The position numbers and the translations under genes are program-made. A stretch of 64,000 nucleotides of DNA from Volvariella volvacea V23. Its lineage: Eukaryota > Basidiomycota > Agaricomycetes > Agaricales > Pluteaceae. The stretch lies in contig KB722738.1 in NCBI GenBank assembly GCA_000349905.1, positions 127,790 through 191,789 on the forward strand. Reading direction: 5' to 3'. The notes under the pieces are model-generated. The model was not told the origin of the DNA, ran no database searches, and was given only the letters and a program-made list of their open reading frames with translations. How positions within the stretch are numbered: position 1 is the stretch's first letter; each line of letters starts with the position of its first letter. This document shows, piece by piece, positions 31,538 to 44,022 of the stretch.

Positions 31538-33772
31538 ATGCCTCCCAAGGTGCCGTGAACCAGAGACCTCGTTGTCCACGCGTCTCTGATCCAGCGAAAA
31601 TCGGTTCCCCAGAGAAAGCGAGCGGATGATGCTAACGCCCAGGCCACTGCATCCACGACTGCAACGCGTGCTACTCGTCGCTCTACAGCGGTTGGTGGCA
31701 TTTCACGCATGGTGCATATGTGCTGATCAATGTCCAATGATGTAGACAGCTTCGGATACACAGTATGTCCACCATCCCAGACATTGTTCAGTTAGGAGAG
31801 CTAAGCAGGACTCGCAGGACGGAAGCGAATGCTGCAGCTGTGGGTCTCCATCGCATTACATCTCTTCATTTCGCCTAGCCTTACTCCCGAACAGCCGCCC
31901 GCACCCAAAAAGTCAAGAACGAAAGCCACAGGAAAGGGCAAGGCCGCAAGCAAGGCGACGGATGAATCGTGGGTCTGTTCCACGACCAGTTCTAGGCTCT
32001 GTGCTGATCATGGTCTCCTTTCCTGTCTCCCAACACGCGTCATGCATGCTCCCTACGCTTTGCACATTTTTCACAAACGCTGCTAAACTGTGCGGTAGTT
32101 CTGCTGACGTAATATGCTTTAATGAGTTTCCATAAATGGTAGCTGACCTGCACAACAAATCAGGCACGCGAGGGCGGTGTGACAGAGGGTAAGCGGTGAG
32201 TTCGAACCCGTCGCCAGTCACCTCTCCCACATTCCATCTTCATCATACCCCCAGAGGCTATATAACTGTAGCTAATAGGGGTTCTGCTTATCTTCTTTGC
32301 ATGCTCTTTAACTCATGCGTTTATTATCACTTTTCTCTTGCTGTTTCTCCAAAGGCTTGAAAAACATTCATAGTGACGATGACACTATCCCGCGTCCTAA
32401 TTCATATCCTCCCAATAACACCGTTAGCATCTTCATTTCTATTCTAGTCTTGGATATCTATTTCTTCTCGTTATCACCTTAGCATTGGGCACGCTTGCTG
32501 ACGACTGCGCTCTCTAGGTCAATACAAATATAACTGCCAACGGAACATTACCAACAGACTCTCGCCTCTCCACACCAATAATACCAGGTTCAAACACGGG
32601 TTTCAGGACGGAACCGTATTCAAAACAAGGAGCGCTAGCCCTATTCAAGCTCTACGCCGACCCAGACGACCCAGAGGTAATCGCGACGGAAGGATTCGAG
32701 CGCCTCTGTAAAGATGCTGGCCTTGCAATGGAGGGCGCCCTGCCTCTCATCCTATCGTTTATGATGGACGCTCACGAGATGGGAAAGATCACCAAGAAGG
32801 AATGGGAGAGCGGTACCGAAGCCATTCGGTGAGCACTACTCGTCTTCGGGAGACGTTGATCAATTCTCAACAAGACCCCTTTCTATGTTCCTGCTGTCTG
32901 TCATTGTGCGCCTCCTCTTTCTCAGGGTCTCGTCTATCCCTCCCCTAGCACTCGCGATCAACGACCTAGACAAATTACTATTTCAAGGCCAAACGTTACC
33001 CAAGGAATCAGGAACGAGGGATCTCTATGACAAGAGGGATTATTGGCTTCATGCTAGCAATCCTCGAACAGCATTCCACAAGCTATACACGTTCTGCTTT
33101 GGACTCGTTAAGCCTGAGTACGTTGCATAGCCCCATTCCGCCGCTACCTATGCATGTTGCGCTAACCCTGGTGGCTCTGTACAGGAACGCCCGAGTTATT
33201 GAAACAGAGGCATGTGTTTTCTTTTGTGATCGCGCCCGGCCGCACTAGAAGCTCAACTTGATGCCTTATCTCCTCCCTCTCCACTGCAGCTATCCGTGGC
33301 CCTATGGTCTGTTCTGCTAGTACCCAAGTACCCCCTTATGGCGGAGGTCCTGGAATATATCACTGTAGGTGTTTAAAAGACTGCTGTGCTGGACGTGGAG
33401 CGATTGATCACATCCATTGTAGGAAAAGGAAGGTAAATATAAGGCCACCAACAAGGATCTATGGGCAATGGTTCGTGTCTCGCGTGTTCCTTGGCACATC
33501 AAATCTTCTGACTGACGATCGCATTCCACCGCACTGCTTTCCTATCTTCCGCACCCTGAAACCCGTCCGCCGTCGATTGTCCCCCTGAATCCGATAGATG
33601 TTGGAGTTTTGCGAAACCGTGCCGTCACTGGAGAGTTACAACGAGGATGATAGCGTATGTGGCTCCTTTCTCTGTTCAACATTAGGACCCAGCTCTTACG
33701 CTTGCGCTTGTGTAGTCCTGGCCAACACTGATTGATGAATTCGTCGCATGGAAAAAGGAGAAACAGCAATAA
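31538..33772 (+). CDS. DCN1: DCN1-like neddylation E3 (PONY domain)
   Basis: Scaffold-type ligase that promotes Nedd8 transfer to cullins. Exon 1 is 12 bases (31538-31549, MPPK), joined to RKRADDANAQATAS at 31613, giving a basic nuclear-signal N-terminus as in DCUN1D4/5; further small exons add Lys-rich sequence up to 31968. A 405 bp intron (31969-32373) follows, then DDDTIPRPNSYPPNNT and the main domain from 32519: GALALFKLYADPDDPEVIAT, EGFERLCKDAGLAMEGALPL, MGKITKKEWESG, DKRDYWLHASNPRTAFHKLY, and the C-terminal binding patch ending ESYNEDDSWPTLIDEFVAW. There is no UBA domain. Splices between 31690 and 31968 are uncertain, including one weak donor. Domain identity is sure. Confidence 0.9.
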
Positions 33773-34683
33773 GTTTTAAGCATTAGACACTGCGTTCTGG
33801 GGTTTCCTCCCAAGTCCGCCTGGTGACTTTTCTCTTTCCTCAACTACAAATGCATCCGCTCTTTGCTATTCCACATTGCTATTTGAACAAGAACAACAAC
33901 CAGCACTAGCTTCACCTCCAGCTTTGACGCTTCCTTTTCCCCGTTTTACTGTGTGATCGTGTAGGCTCGCTTGCGTTGGTTGCATTTACCCACAGCTCAT
34001 TCTCGTTTTCATCTCCACTGTTGTCGTCATCGCCCCGTCATCATCGCATCTCCCGCACTCTTTCTATCCCTCTTCCCATATATGATGATATCGCATATCA
34101 TATTCCTTTTCTATTTGTTATACTCTCTTCTCCCACTCCAAGTCAATGACCTCTCTTCCTTTTTCTCAAGCCTCCCCTCGATCACGTACACTTAGGCTTT
34201 CGGAACTTAATCCTTCGCTTCATATGTTTGCACCATATCTTTCATGGTCGATCATTTGCCACCTGCGTGTCATTGTATATAGCATTCAACTCAATGAGAC
34301 TCGTGGATCGCTGCTGTGATTCAAGGGTGATGAAAAGGCGATTGTATTGAGGGAGAGATAGGGAGGATCGTGCTACTCTACGTTGTACGTGCAGGTGACT
34401 CGCGACTTGTGTGAAAGTGAAAGCAGAGAAAATCGATGAAGAAAGGCGAGGAGGGGGTAGCCGACGGAAAGCAAGAATAAAGGCAAGAGCAATGCGTAGA
34501 TACAAGACTTCCAGGTTATCAAACCAACGATGAGAATCAATCACGACGCAGGTGAAGTGACTACGAGATTGAAGAGTAAGTAAATGGGAAAAAGAAAATC
34601 GTGGATGAACGTGTCCAAATCGTAGATCATAGACGGGTCGCTGTTAGCCTTCCAACTGAAGATGACTCCGCGTGAGTAGATAT
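33773..34683. other. Intergenic, convergent 3' regions
   Basis: Pyrimidine-rich (33780-34200) then purine-rich sequence between two converging genes, consistent with 3' untranslated regions. No gene seen. Confidence 0.5.
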
Positions 34684-37172
34684 TTACTTCTTCCTTGCGG
34701 CCTTGATGAGGGTGTTCAAACCACGGAACCTGGCTCTCCATCCCTCTCCATACAAAAACCTGACCAATCCACTCGTGAATTCCCTAAATTCCAGTCAAAA
34801 TGGTCAAGAACATGCAGTACAATACGCGGAAAATGAAGCACGTACCAGCTATAGAATAGCGACCGCACGGGATAGTCCAAAACGGCAGGGATGGTGGTTT
34901 GAACGAATGAAGGCCATTTGTCGAGGACGACGGCCTTGGGGTTTGTCAGTGAGCGAAGACCTTCGGGACCTCCGAAGCGACCGTATCCGCTTGCTTTGAC
35001 ACCACCGAATGGCAGATCTTGGCTGTAATTCATACAGAGGTGAGATGATGTTCGGGGGCAAAATGAAAATGGACCTACTTGATCTGAAGTATATACCAAG
35101 CCAGATAGCAGGAAATGGGATAGAATCAGCAAAGGGCGCGTTCGAAATAATGCAGCTTAACATGGACTTACGTAGAAAACGCCAAAGTCATTGATGGAGA
35201 CCATACCACATTCCAGTTGTTTGGCAACCTTCAAGCATTGTTCTTGGTCTGGACCGAAGACACTTGCACCAAGACCATATCGTGTACCATTGGCTAGTTC
35301 AATGGCTTCTTCAATCGTGTCGTATTGCATCATGAGGGCAATAGGTGCGAAGACTAGGCAAAGGGTTAATGTCTACTTCTTCAACGGGACTAACAGAAAC
35401 TCACGCTCATGGTTAGCAATATCCATAGTATCGTCAACCGGTCCAACCAAGGTAGGCTTGAAATAAAATCCGTTCTCCAAGGACTTTTGCGTAGGCACAT
35501 AAGTCTCTCCACCCCTTAAAACTGCGCCAGCCTCAGTAGCGTCTTGCAACCAACGTTCGAGAGCAGGGAATCTGTCCTTAGAGATCATAGAGCCAACATC
35601 AACAGTTTGGACGTATCCCTCGTTGGTAGGCGCCATAACTGAACCGGGACGAAGTTTGGCAATTCGTTCTTCAAACTTTTCCCAGAGTTCATCGTACTGA
35701 GAGGAATGGATAATGAGACGTTCGATACCGATGCAATTTTGGCCCATGTTTTGGCTAGCATAGCAACTTGTCAGCATTGCTATACAAGAAAGTTAAGGGT
35801 TAAAGCTCACAAGACACCACGCATCCAGACGCTGATCCACTTGTCTATATCTGTATTTGGTAGGATGACAGCTGGGTCCTTGCCACCAAGCTCCATTGTA
35901 ACGGGTGTAAGGTGGGTAGTTGCAGCGCGTGCGACCTATACAGAAAAGGATTCAATACAAGTACGGGGAGAGGGGGCCGAGGACAATTCACCTTGCGACC
36001 AACGTGTTCCGAACCAATAAAGGTAATGTGTTTGATGTGTGGTGAGGCTGTTAGGACTTCTGCTTGATCTGGGTAGCAGCACACGACCTGTTCCAAGTGA
36101 GTTCGAGAAGTAGTGACAAATTAAGGTTAATGCGTACTTGAACGAGCTCTGGGTCATGGCCTAGGACTCGCAAACACTCATGGATAGCGCCGACGAACCA
36201 TGTAGTTGACCAAATGACATTCTCCGAGCATTTCAAGACGATACCATTTCCAGCGAAGATAGCGGCAAGAATGGGTGACCACGCGTTGTGGAGAGCTAAT
36301 CAGATTCAAGATAAGGCAATTGGTTTGCGAGAATGAATAGCGGACGTACGATAGTTCCAAGAGACAACTCCCGCAACGACACCAAGAGGATCAAAGTGCA
36401 CTTCAGAGCGCTTGTAGCTCAACATCAAGTTCGTGTGCCTTCGCTCGGGCTTCAGGGCCTTTTCTCCATGTTTGATGAGCCATTCCAGCTTGGAGCAGGT
36501 GGTCAAGATTTCTCCCAATGCAGCATCAATCACTAAGAACGCATAATCCGTGAATAACGCGTACATCGAGTCGTAGAAGAAATACCTACAAGTCTTGCCA
36601 GTATCCCTACAAGCGACCCTCGCACAAGCTTCTTGGTTGTCAACCAACCATTTCAGCAAACTTCTCATGACCCTCTTCCTCTGCGTAAAGGTGGTGTGTT
36701 TCCACTTCTTCTGAGCCCTCTGCGACATAAGGATCTTCTTCTTGATGTCATCTTCATTATCCGCCATATAATGTCCAATGTGCATTCCAGTTGCAGGGTC
36801 AAAACTCGTCATGTATTTCCGTCCAGGTACAGGCGCATAAGGAATGATCTCTGGGTGTTCTAAATGCGATTCGATAGTTGCGTCTGGTATTACACGACCT
36901 GTCCATTCCGGATCCGCTTGCTACAATGCCAAAATACGTCAATGCAATACCTCTCTACGAAGATCAATTCAACGTACCGCAGGAACATTAATTTCGAAGA
37001 AGACAGGACTGTTATGGGCTTTATGGTATCGCTGTACGACAAGCCAGATACCCAATCCGATGAACAGTGAGACGCTGAGGACCAGGATATCCACCCCTGC
37101 ACCCTCCTCTTCGTCCTCTGGTAGCCTAAACGGAAGTAACGGTTTTAATATAAACGCTAATAGCTTTGACAT
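34684..37172 (-). CDS. MSC7: Membrane-anchored aldehyde dehydrogenase, Msc7-type
   Basis: Starts MSKLLAFILKPLLPFRLPED at 37172, with an N-terminal transmembrane helix (VDILVLSVSLFIGLGIWLVV) that marks the yeast Msc7 (YHR039C) branch of the ALDH superfamily. Catalytic features: the VVAGVVSWNYP oxyanion Asn motif (split by an intron near 36355), GNGIVLKCSE for NAD(P), HITFIGSEHVGRKV, the general base in VTMELGGKDP, and the nucleophile Cys in NMGQNCIGIERLI. Also LPFGGVKASGYGRFGGPEGL near the C-terminus, then a second hydrophobic stretch and a basic tail TLIKAARKK. At least eight introns. Yeast MSC7 was found through a meiotic recombination phenotype but its substrate is unknown; endoplasmic reticulum location is inferred from the anchor. 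Confidence 0.92.
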
Positions 37173-38285
37173 CGTGTCGTTCTTGAAGAGTGATCGTTAG
37201 GGTAGAGTAATAGTATGAGCTATTCAGTCGTTCAGATTGAGTAAATTGACGTTGGTAGATTCAGCTTGGTATTATTGCGCTCGTTGGCGAAGTCGACGTC
37301 GTGCAGAAGGCACCGCCAGTCGGGGTGCGGATACGTAGTATAGGGATGGGGAGGGAAGGATAAACGGGAACAAGGTGCTGTTGAGAAGGCCAATCTCAAC
37401 TTTAAAAACTTGGAGCAGACCAAAAACGCGACGAAACGTGTTGCATTTGCGGTCACGTGGTCGAGAATATTATGTAACTACCAAAATGGGACAACATCGT
37501 GGACACACCGCAGACCAACCGCAGAACCAGACTAGAATGCAAAGCCAATCTATTGAAGTCCCAATTTGCTTTTTTGCATTGATGACAATAGGAATATAGT
37601 GTGTCCATGAGATACGGTGTAGCTTCGAAAAAGACGGAAAAAAACAACGAGGATGTGGATTTCAAAGTTGATGTGCTGTTGATATAAGAGAAGACTCGAG
37701 AAGAAACAATTAGCCTATTGAGTCACAATTAAGGGCACCAAAAGAAGAGGTATGTAGAGGGAGGGTGGTGTATCCTCCATCAGACGGGGTGTGCGGAGAG
37801 TATCTGGGTTAAGTGTAAGTTGACCAAATTCATCCCAAAGGAATAGAAGAAAGGCGAAGTAGAACTGCAAAGGATGTAAAGTGTATAGAATCCCAACAAC
37901 CCCCAGGAACGTCATGGTTATCATTATTATTTCAAATTCAAGCAGCCAAACGAGGGAAAAACGCAATGGACAGAGAAGAAATAGGAAGGACATCATCCAA
38001 GTCCAACGACTGGACGACTTCAAACTGACAAAAAGATGGACAAATGAACAGAAGAAACAAGAAAGAAACAAAAAACATTAGGATATGCTGAAAAAGAAAG
38101 CGAATCTGTGAATCAATAGGTAAAGGTCAAGAGAAAAGAAAACACTGGCAGTCCGTTCATGTCCTAAGATTTCGCGATTTGAATATTATCCGAGAGTACC
38201 ATTATCCATTTCTCCCAATTAAAAACCCAAAACCTCTAATCCCCAGGTCCCAGATCCCCATCCCCAATGTGCTCTAGAGACCCAT
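37173..38285. other. Intergenic: MSC7 promoter and KNR4 3' region
   Basis: Upstream of MSC7 and downstream of KNR4, both on the minus strand. Long A-rich stretches at 37880-38100 on the + strand look like 3' untranslated sequence of KNR4. No gene seen. Confidence 0.5.
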
Positions 38286-40648
38286 CTAACTCGCTGGGGA
38301 AGCCGTATCACCAACGATCTCCTTGATACTACTACCTGAATCCTTCTTCCTCCCGAGTTGTCCCAACTTCTTCAACCCCGCCAATCCACTCCTTCTCTTG
38401 TTATGCTTCTTAGTCTTCTCGTTTGTACCGCTAGCCGCAGAATCGACCGAAGCTATCGAAGAAACCTCCGGGTCTTTCTCCTTTGTCGGTGCAACTGCTG
38501 TACTGTTAACAGTGGCCGGGGCAGTTGTATCAGCTTCGGCAGCGGCAGGTCCACTTGTGCCACCACCTCCGATTAGTCGAATGGTAGTATCTACCTTAGG
38601 TATCTCATCCGCTGCCAAGTCGACTACCACCATATCATCCGAAGTTCGTGATGAGATACCCTCAGTCAAGGGCCGTGCTTCAGCTTCTTCCGCGTCCTCA
38701 TGTTCGTCATGCTCATCCGCCAGAACATGTGTAACCTCCGGAAGCTCTGTCCTGGACGATGAGGCCGATACCGACAATGGCGTCGACGAGAGTTGAGAAG
38801 GTGACGAGGGTCGCAGCGCAGGATTCGTACCGGTCAACGCAGTTGGGGAAGGTGTTGATTCCGACAATAAATCCGGAATAGGCCTGAATGAAGCTGCCGT
38901 GGGTGTTGCGGCCATGAGTGGGTCTTGTATGGGTGAGCGGGCTCTCTCAGTTGCCGCTGATGACGGTGAGATGGGCGATCTCTGGGAAGATTGGATAGAA
39001 ACATTCGAGGTGTTGATAGAGGAGGGTGGTTGTCGAGGGGTGATAACTCGAGGTTGGTTATGAATCTCCCTCATAGTTGTTGCTGTTCGCCGTCCTGCTT
39101 CCAGGTCCTCATCAAAGCCTGGATGAGGAGATTCCGGTGGCGAGATATCCGAGGGTGTGGGTACATCTACGGGGAGAGGAGCGGGCGGTTTTGTGACTGA
39201 GATGGTAGGAACTGGTGTAGATGACGACAACCTCTGTGCTGAAGCTGAGGGTGGGGGAACAGGGCTCTCCAGATTGGCCAAGACGGGTATAGGTACTTCC
39301 GCCGCAGATTCCTGAGCTATTGGGATGCCCAACCCAACCTTATCAACCTAATACCAGAAAGAGACAGAGAAAATCATAAACATCGAAGAAGAGATAAGAG
39401 TCATCAAGGACCGACGAACCTTCCTTGTGTCCGGCTGCCCTGGGATATTGGGGTTGCTGATGATTCCCGCTTCATACCACTTTTTCAAGCTTTTATCGGC
39501 CCAGGCTTCGAGGACGTTCCATCCTCTATATTCGCCCGTTAGTCTTAACCCACCACCTGAACCTGAATCGCCACCACCATCACCCTGACCACGACCAGTC
39601 CCATCAAAGAAGTAACCCTCATATCCAACATCGTCTTCACTTCCGCTTTCTGGTTCACTGTTGGCACCAATTTCAAAACCTTCTCCGCTTTCTAGTTCCT
39701 CTGCAAAATTGGCCAACCATTTAGCCCAACCAGCAGGCCCTTCGCCTCTCCAAAGGACGACTTTGGTATCAAAATCCCTTCCAAACACAATAACCTGCCC
39801 CACTGTTCCTCCCTCCCCCGGGTTCAGGTCTACGCCAATATAATTCCCAGCCTTATCCGCCACAAGCGGAATCCATCCTCTCTGGGAATATTCCTTTCTG
39901 ATCCAGCCAGGTGGTATAGACTGCATAGCCTCTCGCAAATGAGGATTCGCTCCTGTGGCAGGATCGTCGTCCACCTCTCTCCAAAACTTCCATTCTTCAA
40001 GAACGTCTTCCAGAGGAAGCAAATTTAGGCCGAAAAACAACCCCTCCGAACAACCAGCGGAGGATTCAGCTTCTTGGCCATCTACGCATAGGTATGATTC
40101 TCTAACGACTGTGGGGAGTGCAAATCCAAATTGCATTTCGACTTGGGAGAGATCTTGAGGGAGGATACCGTAGTTCAGGGTATCTCCAAGTTCAGGGTAT
40201 TCACGAGTTAGCCATGCCCGAATCCGATCCCAGGTTTGCTGTAGAGGTGGGTATGGGGATGTGGGTGATAGTGGCGTGTGATATGGGTCGTGGTGAGTCG
40301 GAAGAAGAGAGTTCTGCCGTGAGCTGTTTTGCAAAACAGGGGATTTAGTTTTCTGTACAGCACAGCAAGGCAAGGACAATAGATAGGCAGTGATAATAGG
40401 GTGGAGGTGACATACGACGTTGGGATATATCCATAGGTATTTGCTCCTTGAGGAGGGGGGTATGTGTACGCAGGGCTCGAGGCCGTCTCGGGATCTGGTG
40501 TCTGGAGTGTGTCTGCATGAAAGGCGTCCGAACTTGGAAAAACGGGGGAAGAGGTTGGGAGAGAGAAGGCCTCGTGCGTAGAAGACAAGGCCTGGCCCTT
40601 CCTTGCGGACGAGACATCGTTGCGGAAAAGAGAGGACAGCCAGCCCAT
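38286..40648 (-). CDS. KNR4: Smi1/Knr4-type cell wall integrity protein
   Basis: Start MGWLSSLFRNDVSS at 40648, stop at 38286, with introns near 40320-40420 and 39335-39425. After a Ser/Pro-rich leader comes the SMI1/KNR4 domain (about 40230-39690): TWDRIRAWLTREYPELGDTL, LPTVVRESYLCVDGQE, GLFFGLNLLPLEDVLEEW, the WIPLVADKAGNYIGVDLNP signature, and GGTVGQVIVFGRDFDTKVVL. A post-domain SLKKWYEAGIISNP region and a long disordered Ser/Pro/Thr tail follow, ending in a basic GLKKLGQLGRKKDSG segment. Yeast Knr4 is a hub that couples the Slt2 MAP kinase and calcineurin pathways to glucan/chitin synthesis; the disordered flanks are typical of the fungal family. Confidence 0.93.
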
Positions 40649-41277
40649 TTTTGCGACGAGGGAGTGAAGATGGGCAGCAAGAGAGTCGTCCAAGACCGCG
40701 CCAACTCAAATCACCGAGGCCGCTTATTCTTGGCTTGCGTCCTGTTTGGTCGAGAAGGAGACCAATATCCCCCGATTATGTAATTGAAAAAATAGGATTT
40801 TCATAATTGCAGCCACGCAATTTCTCATTTACGGACACTACCAGCCGGACAAGAACTACAGAAACAAGAATACAATTCACACTTCCAGCTGCTCCATCTG
40901 TCGAGGCAATCAGCTCACATTTCTGCAAGTTCGTTAGCCGGCGTTGCTTCCTCGTAACCAGGTATCGACTCACCATCCAATGTGTGATCGCCCGCCAAGT
41001 CTCTTCGCTTCGTCATTTGAAGGAGCTCCAAGTCAACCACATGTGCCATCTTCATAGGGCAACACAACAGCAACGTCATCATAACATGGCAGACCACAGT
41101 CTGCAGCAAATCACATCCATCAGATAGCCATAAAGAAATGTCCAACAACCCCGTTTGCCGTGGTCCCGCACTCTCATCTTTGCACCCACTCCCAACTGCG
41201 CTCGCCCCAACAACCCCATCCTCCGCCCCACCTGACTTGCCCTTGGTAGGTGGGGCTCCGAAGAGCCGGCAAAACCG
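40649..41277. other. Intergenic: KNR4 promoter and eRF1 3' region
   Basis: 629 bp. No gene recognised; open frames on both strands are short and featureless. Confidence 0.5.
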
Positions 41278-42929
41278 TCAGATGTCATCATCGTCAGAGA
41301 AGAACTCATCTTCATCGTCATCGTTAGTTGCCAGGGTGTTGAAATCAACCTTGTAGCGGAGGAGCCCGCCGATCCCACCAAACCCTTTGACGAACTGTGC
41401 TCCTTCCTGGGAGCGATTCGTGACGAACTCGAGGGCTGCACCAAATTCCTTATACTTTTCAGCGAACCACTCTAGAAGAGGTTGCGGCTCTTGTACTTGT
41501 TCCATCTCTGTTCCAGTGGACTTGTCAAGGAACTTTTCCCGATCTTTCTCTTGTTCCTTGCTAGCGTGAGTGATAATCTCCTCTGCGGGACATGAGAAGG
41601 TAATTCATACGGATTCTAAATTTACATACCTCCTGCCGCGTTGCGAAGAATATAACGAGTGACGTCAAGGTTCTCCCAAACGATCAGAGTCTCGACTGCG
41701 CCGAGCTCAAGAGCCTTCAACGTGTCTTCGATACCAAAGCAGTAGCGGCCAGTATCCTGACTGATTTCGTCGAAATACCTTTGAATGAGGCGCTTCTCCT
41801 GGACGAACTTGACGTTGGCTAAGGATTCAGCTGCCAACTCAATGGCCTGGGCAAACGATGAGATTCCAACATAACCCATATGATCCTCGCATACCTGATT
41901 GAACCCGTTTTCACCACCATAACTGACGTCCACCACCTTGATAACCTTCGCTGCCAACCTCTGATCGAACATGTCACTTTGACTCAATTCTGTCTTGAAG
42001 TCCGCACTACCAGCCAACACTAGCCCCTGAACGTTGACCTTGTCGTTTGTGATGAAATGCTGAACCGCCAATTCCGCTACTTTTCTCACATAGTTGTGGC
42101 GCTTTTCCTCACGAAGACGCGAGAAACGCAAAGCAGATTGACCACCACGTCCGTGCTTCTTGGGAAGATCCACAGTAAATTTGTGGATAACTTCGCGGGT
42201 ATTTCCAGCGAGTGTACCGAAAAGGGTACCGTTACCATCCATGACAATGAACCCGAACTTCTGGTCGGATTCGAGAAGTTCCGAGAGCGCTTCGGTGTGG
42301 AATTTGTTGTCGCATAGGTAAAGGGATCTGTAAAGGGGTAAGATACAATGCAAACATCTTACTAAAACGATGGTGAAGGCACGCACGTGTTAATCGGTTT
42401 ATGGGGCTCGAAGTCGAACGAGACTTTCTTTTCCTTTCCTTCGTCGGTCAAAATTGTGCCAACGAATAGCACCAACCCATTTGGTGGGACTTTGTTGTAC
42501 AATTTCAACCGTTGCTGAGTACTGGTAATAGCCGCCAGCACCGAAAGACGATTAACTCGAGATTTGATGTTGGAGGCGGTACCGTATTCCTGCGTAAGCA
42601 TCGCCGAAGCGCGAGATATTTGATCCTAATAACCAAAAGGAACAATGATTCTCGTTGTCAGCCTTCATGCTCCTACTACGGATGGGTGTGGTGGGTGTGC
42701 TGATGGATGAGCGATAATGAAGGGTGTATGCGCATTATGCACCTTTGGAGGAAGGATCAGAGAAATCATAGATGTGCCAGCACTAATGGTAACACGATCA
42801 CTAGGTCACTACGATGGTTATATATAATTTGGAGGATGCTACCTACCCTCTGGCCGAGTCAAGACTCTTGATGAGCTTCTTGACCTTCCACATCTGAATG
42901 TTCTGCTCCGCCACATCTGGGGTACTCAT
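41278..42929 (-). CDS. SUP45: eRF1, translation termination factor
   Basis: Class 1 release factor that reads all three stop codons and triggers peptide release with eRF3. Start [20 protein letters not shown] at 42929. Stop-codon recognition motifs are intact: [11 protein letters not shown] (NIKS) and YLCDNKF (YxCxxxF). The GGQ loop reads [20 protein letters not shown], placing the catalytic Gln in the ribosomal peptidyl-transferase centre. The third domain ends in the eRF3-binding region and the acidic tail [13 protein letters not shown] at 41278. Introns fall near 41590-41625, 42330-42386, 42600-42730 and 42790-42850. Unaltered motifs imply the standard genetic code. Confidence 0.98.
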
Positions 42930-43120
42930 CCTGAACAACGACCAAGTGCGCTTTCCGGGAAAACCACGAGCCGGGGGAAGAAAAGAGGGGGTAAAAGCCC
43001 AAGAAGACCTGGCTAGATAACGACAAGAGGGAAGAAAAAGAAAAATCTGATCAATCTTAAAGCAGTTTACATTTGTTTATCCTCTCATAGTAAGCCCCTG
43101 CCAGTCCACCATGATCAACA
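42930..43120. promoter_or_regulatory. Divergent promoter, eRF1 / POP7
   Basis: 191 bp between opposed start codons, A/G-rich on the + strand, no TATA box. It pairs a translation factor with a tRNA-processing factor. Confidence 0.55.
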
Positions 43121-44022
43121 ATGTCCACATCTGAGACTCCGGCATCAAACTCTAATGCCTCAAAAAAACGAAAGAGGGACGATGGGAAGCACGGTAAACG
43201 CGTCAAATTAACCAGTACGTCGGAGAAAACTGCCGTTGCAGCGCCTATCGACACGTCTGGCGAGGGCGAAACTGCAAGCCATCCAACAATACCATCAGGC
43301 GATCGTTCTTCCCAGCACGACAGCGACCTCGTCGACGCTCCCTCTTCCGGCGAAGCGCAACCTCAAAACAAAGGGGATGACAAGGCCATGCCGTCCCCGG
43401 AGCCACGAGTTCATCGAAGGAAATTGGCCCCGCCAAGGCCCTGGCCGACAGTCCCTCCATCAGCGTCCGCCACAGGCCCACGTTCTGCCTTCAGAGAGGG
43501 AAAGAATTACATCTGTATAACGAACAAAACAAAATTGGGCGCCTATATGCGTCGATGTAAAGAGCTCGTCATTGAAGATGGGTGAGTACCTGCCGGTCTT
43601 GCCATTTCATTGTATATTGACGCGTCCTTTGCGCCAGATTCAAGACGCTGCATCTTAGCGCAATGGGCGCCGCCATACCGAAACTACTGCAACTAACCAT
43701 GGCCTTGCCGCCTATTCTGCCTTTTGCCGGGGACGAGATATCAATTGAAACGACGACAGGCACCGTGGAAGTCCAAGATGAAATATTACCCGAGGACGAG
43801 GATCAAGATATTCAATATGAAGCACGTGAAAAGTCTACTTTGCTTGTGATCTTGAAAATCGGCAATGGGGAATTCGAAGGTAGTAAAGCGAAAGGCAGGA
43901 AAGGGAAGTCGGCGCCGGGTAGTGGCAAGAACAAAGGAGTATCTAAGGCACAATCTAAACCGCCTGGAGCTGTGTCAGAGTTTGTTGTGTTCGAAGAACC
44001 GGAACAAGACATCGAAATTTAA
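43121..44022 (+). CDS. POP7: POP7/Rpp20, RNase P and MRP subunit (Alba fold)
   Basis: Two exons, 43121-43581 and 43638-44022, give 281 residues. A long disordered N-terminus with basic NLS-type KKRKRDDGKHGKRVK precedes the Alba-type domain: NYICITNKTKLGAYMRRCKE, ELVIEDG, intron, FKTLHLSAMGAAIPKLLQLT, the conserved Rpp20 block. The C-terminal half is acidic, then Gly/Lys/Ser-rich, ending EEPEQDIEI. Pop7 pairs with Pop6 and binds the P3 domain of RNase P/MRP RNA, acting in tRNA 5' processing and pre-rRNA cleavage. It is longer than yeast Pop7 (140 residues) because of the two disordered flanks. Confidence 0.9.
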
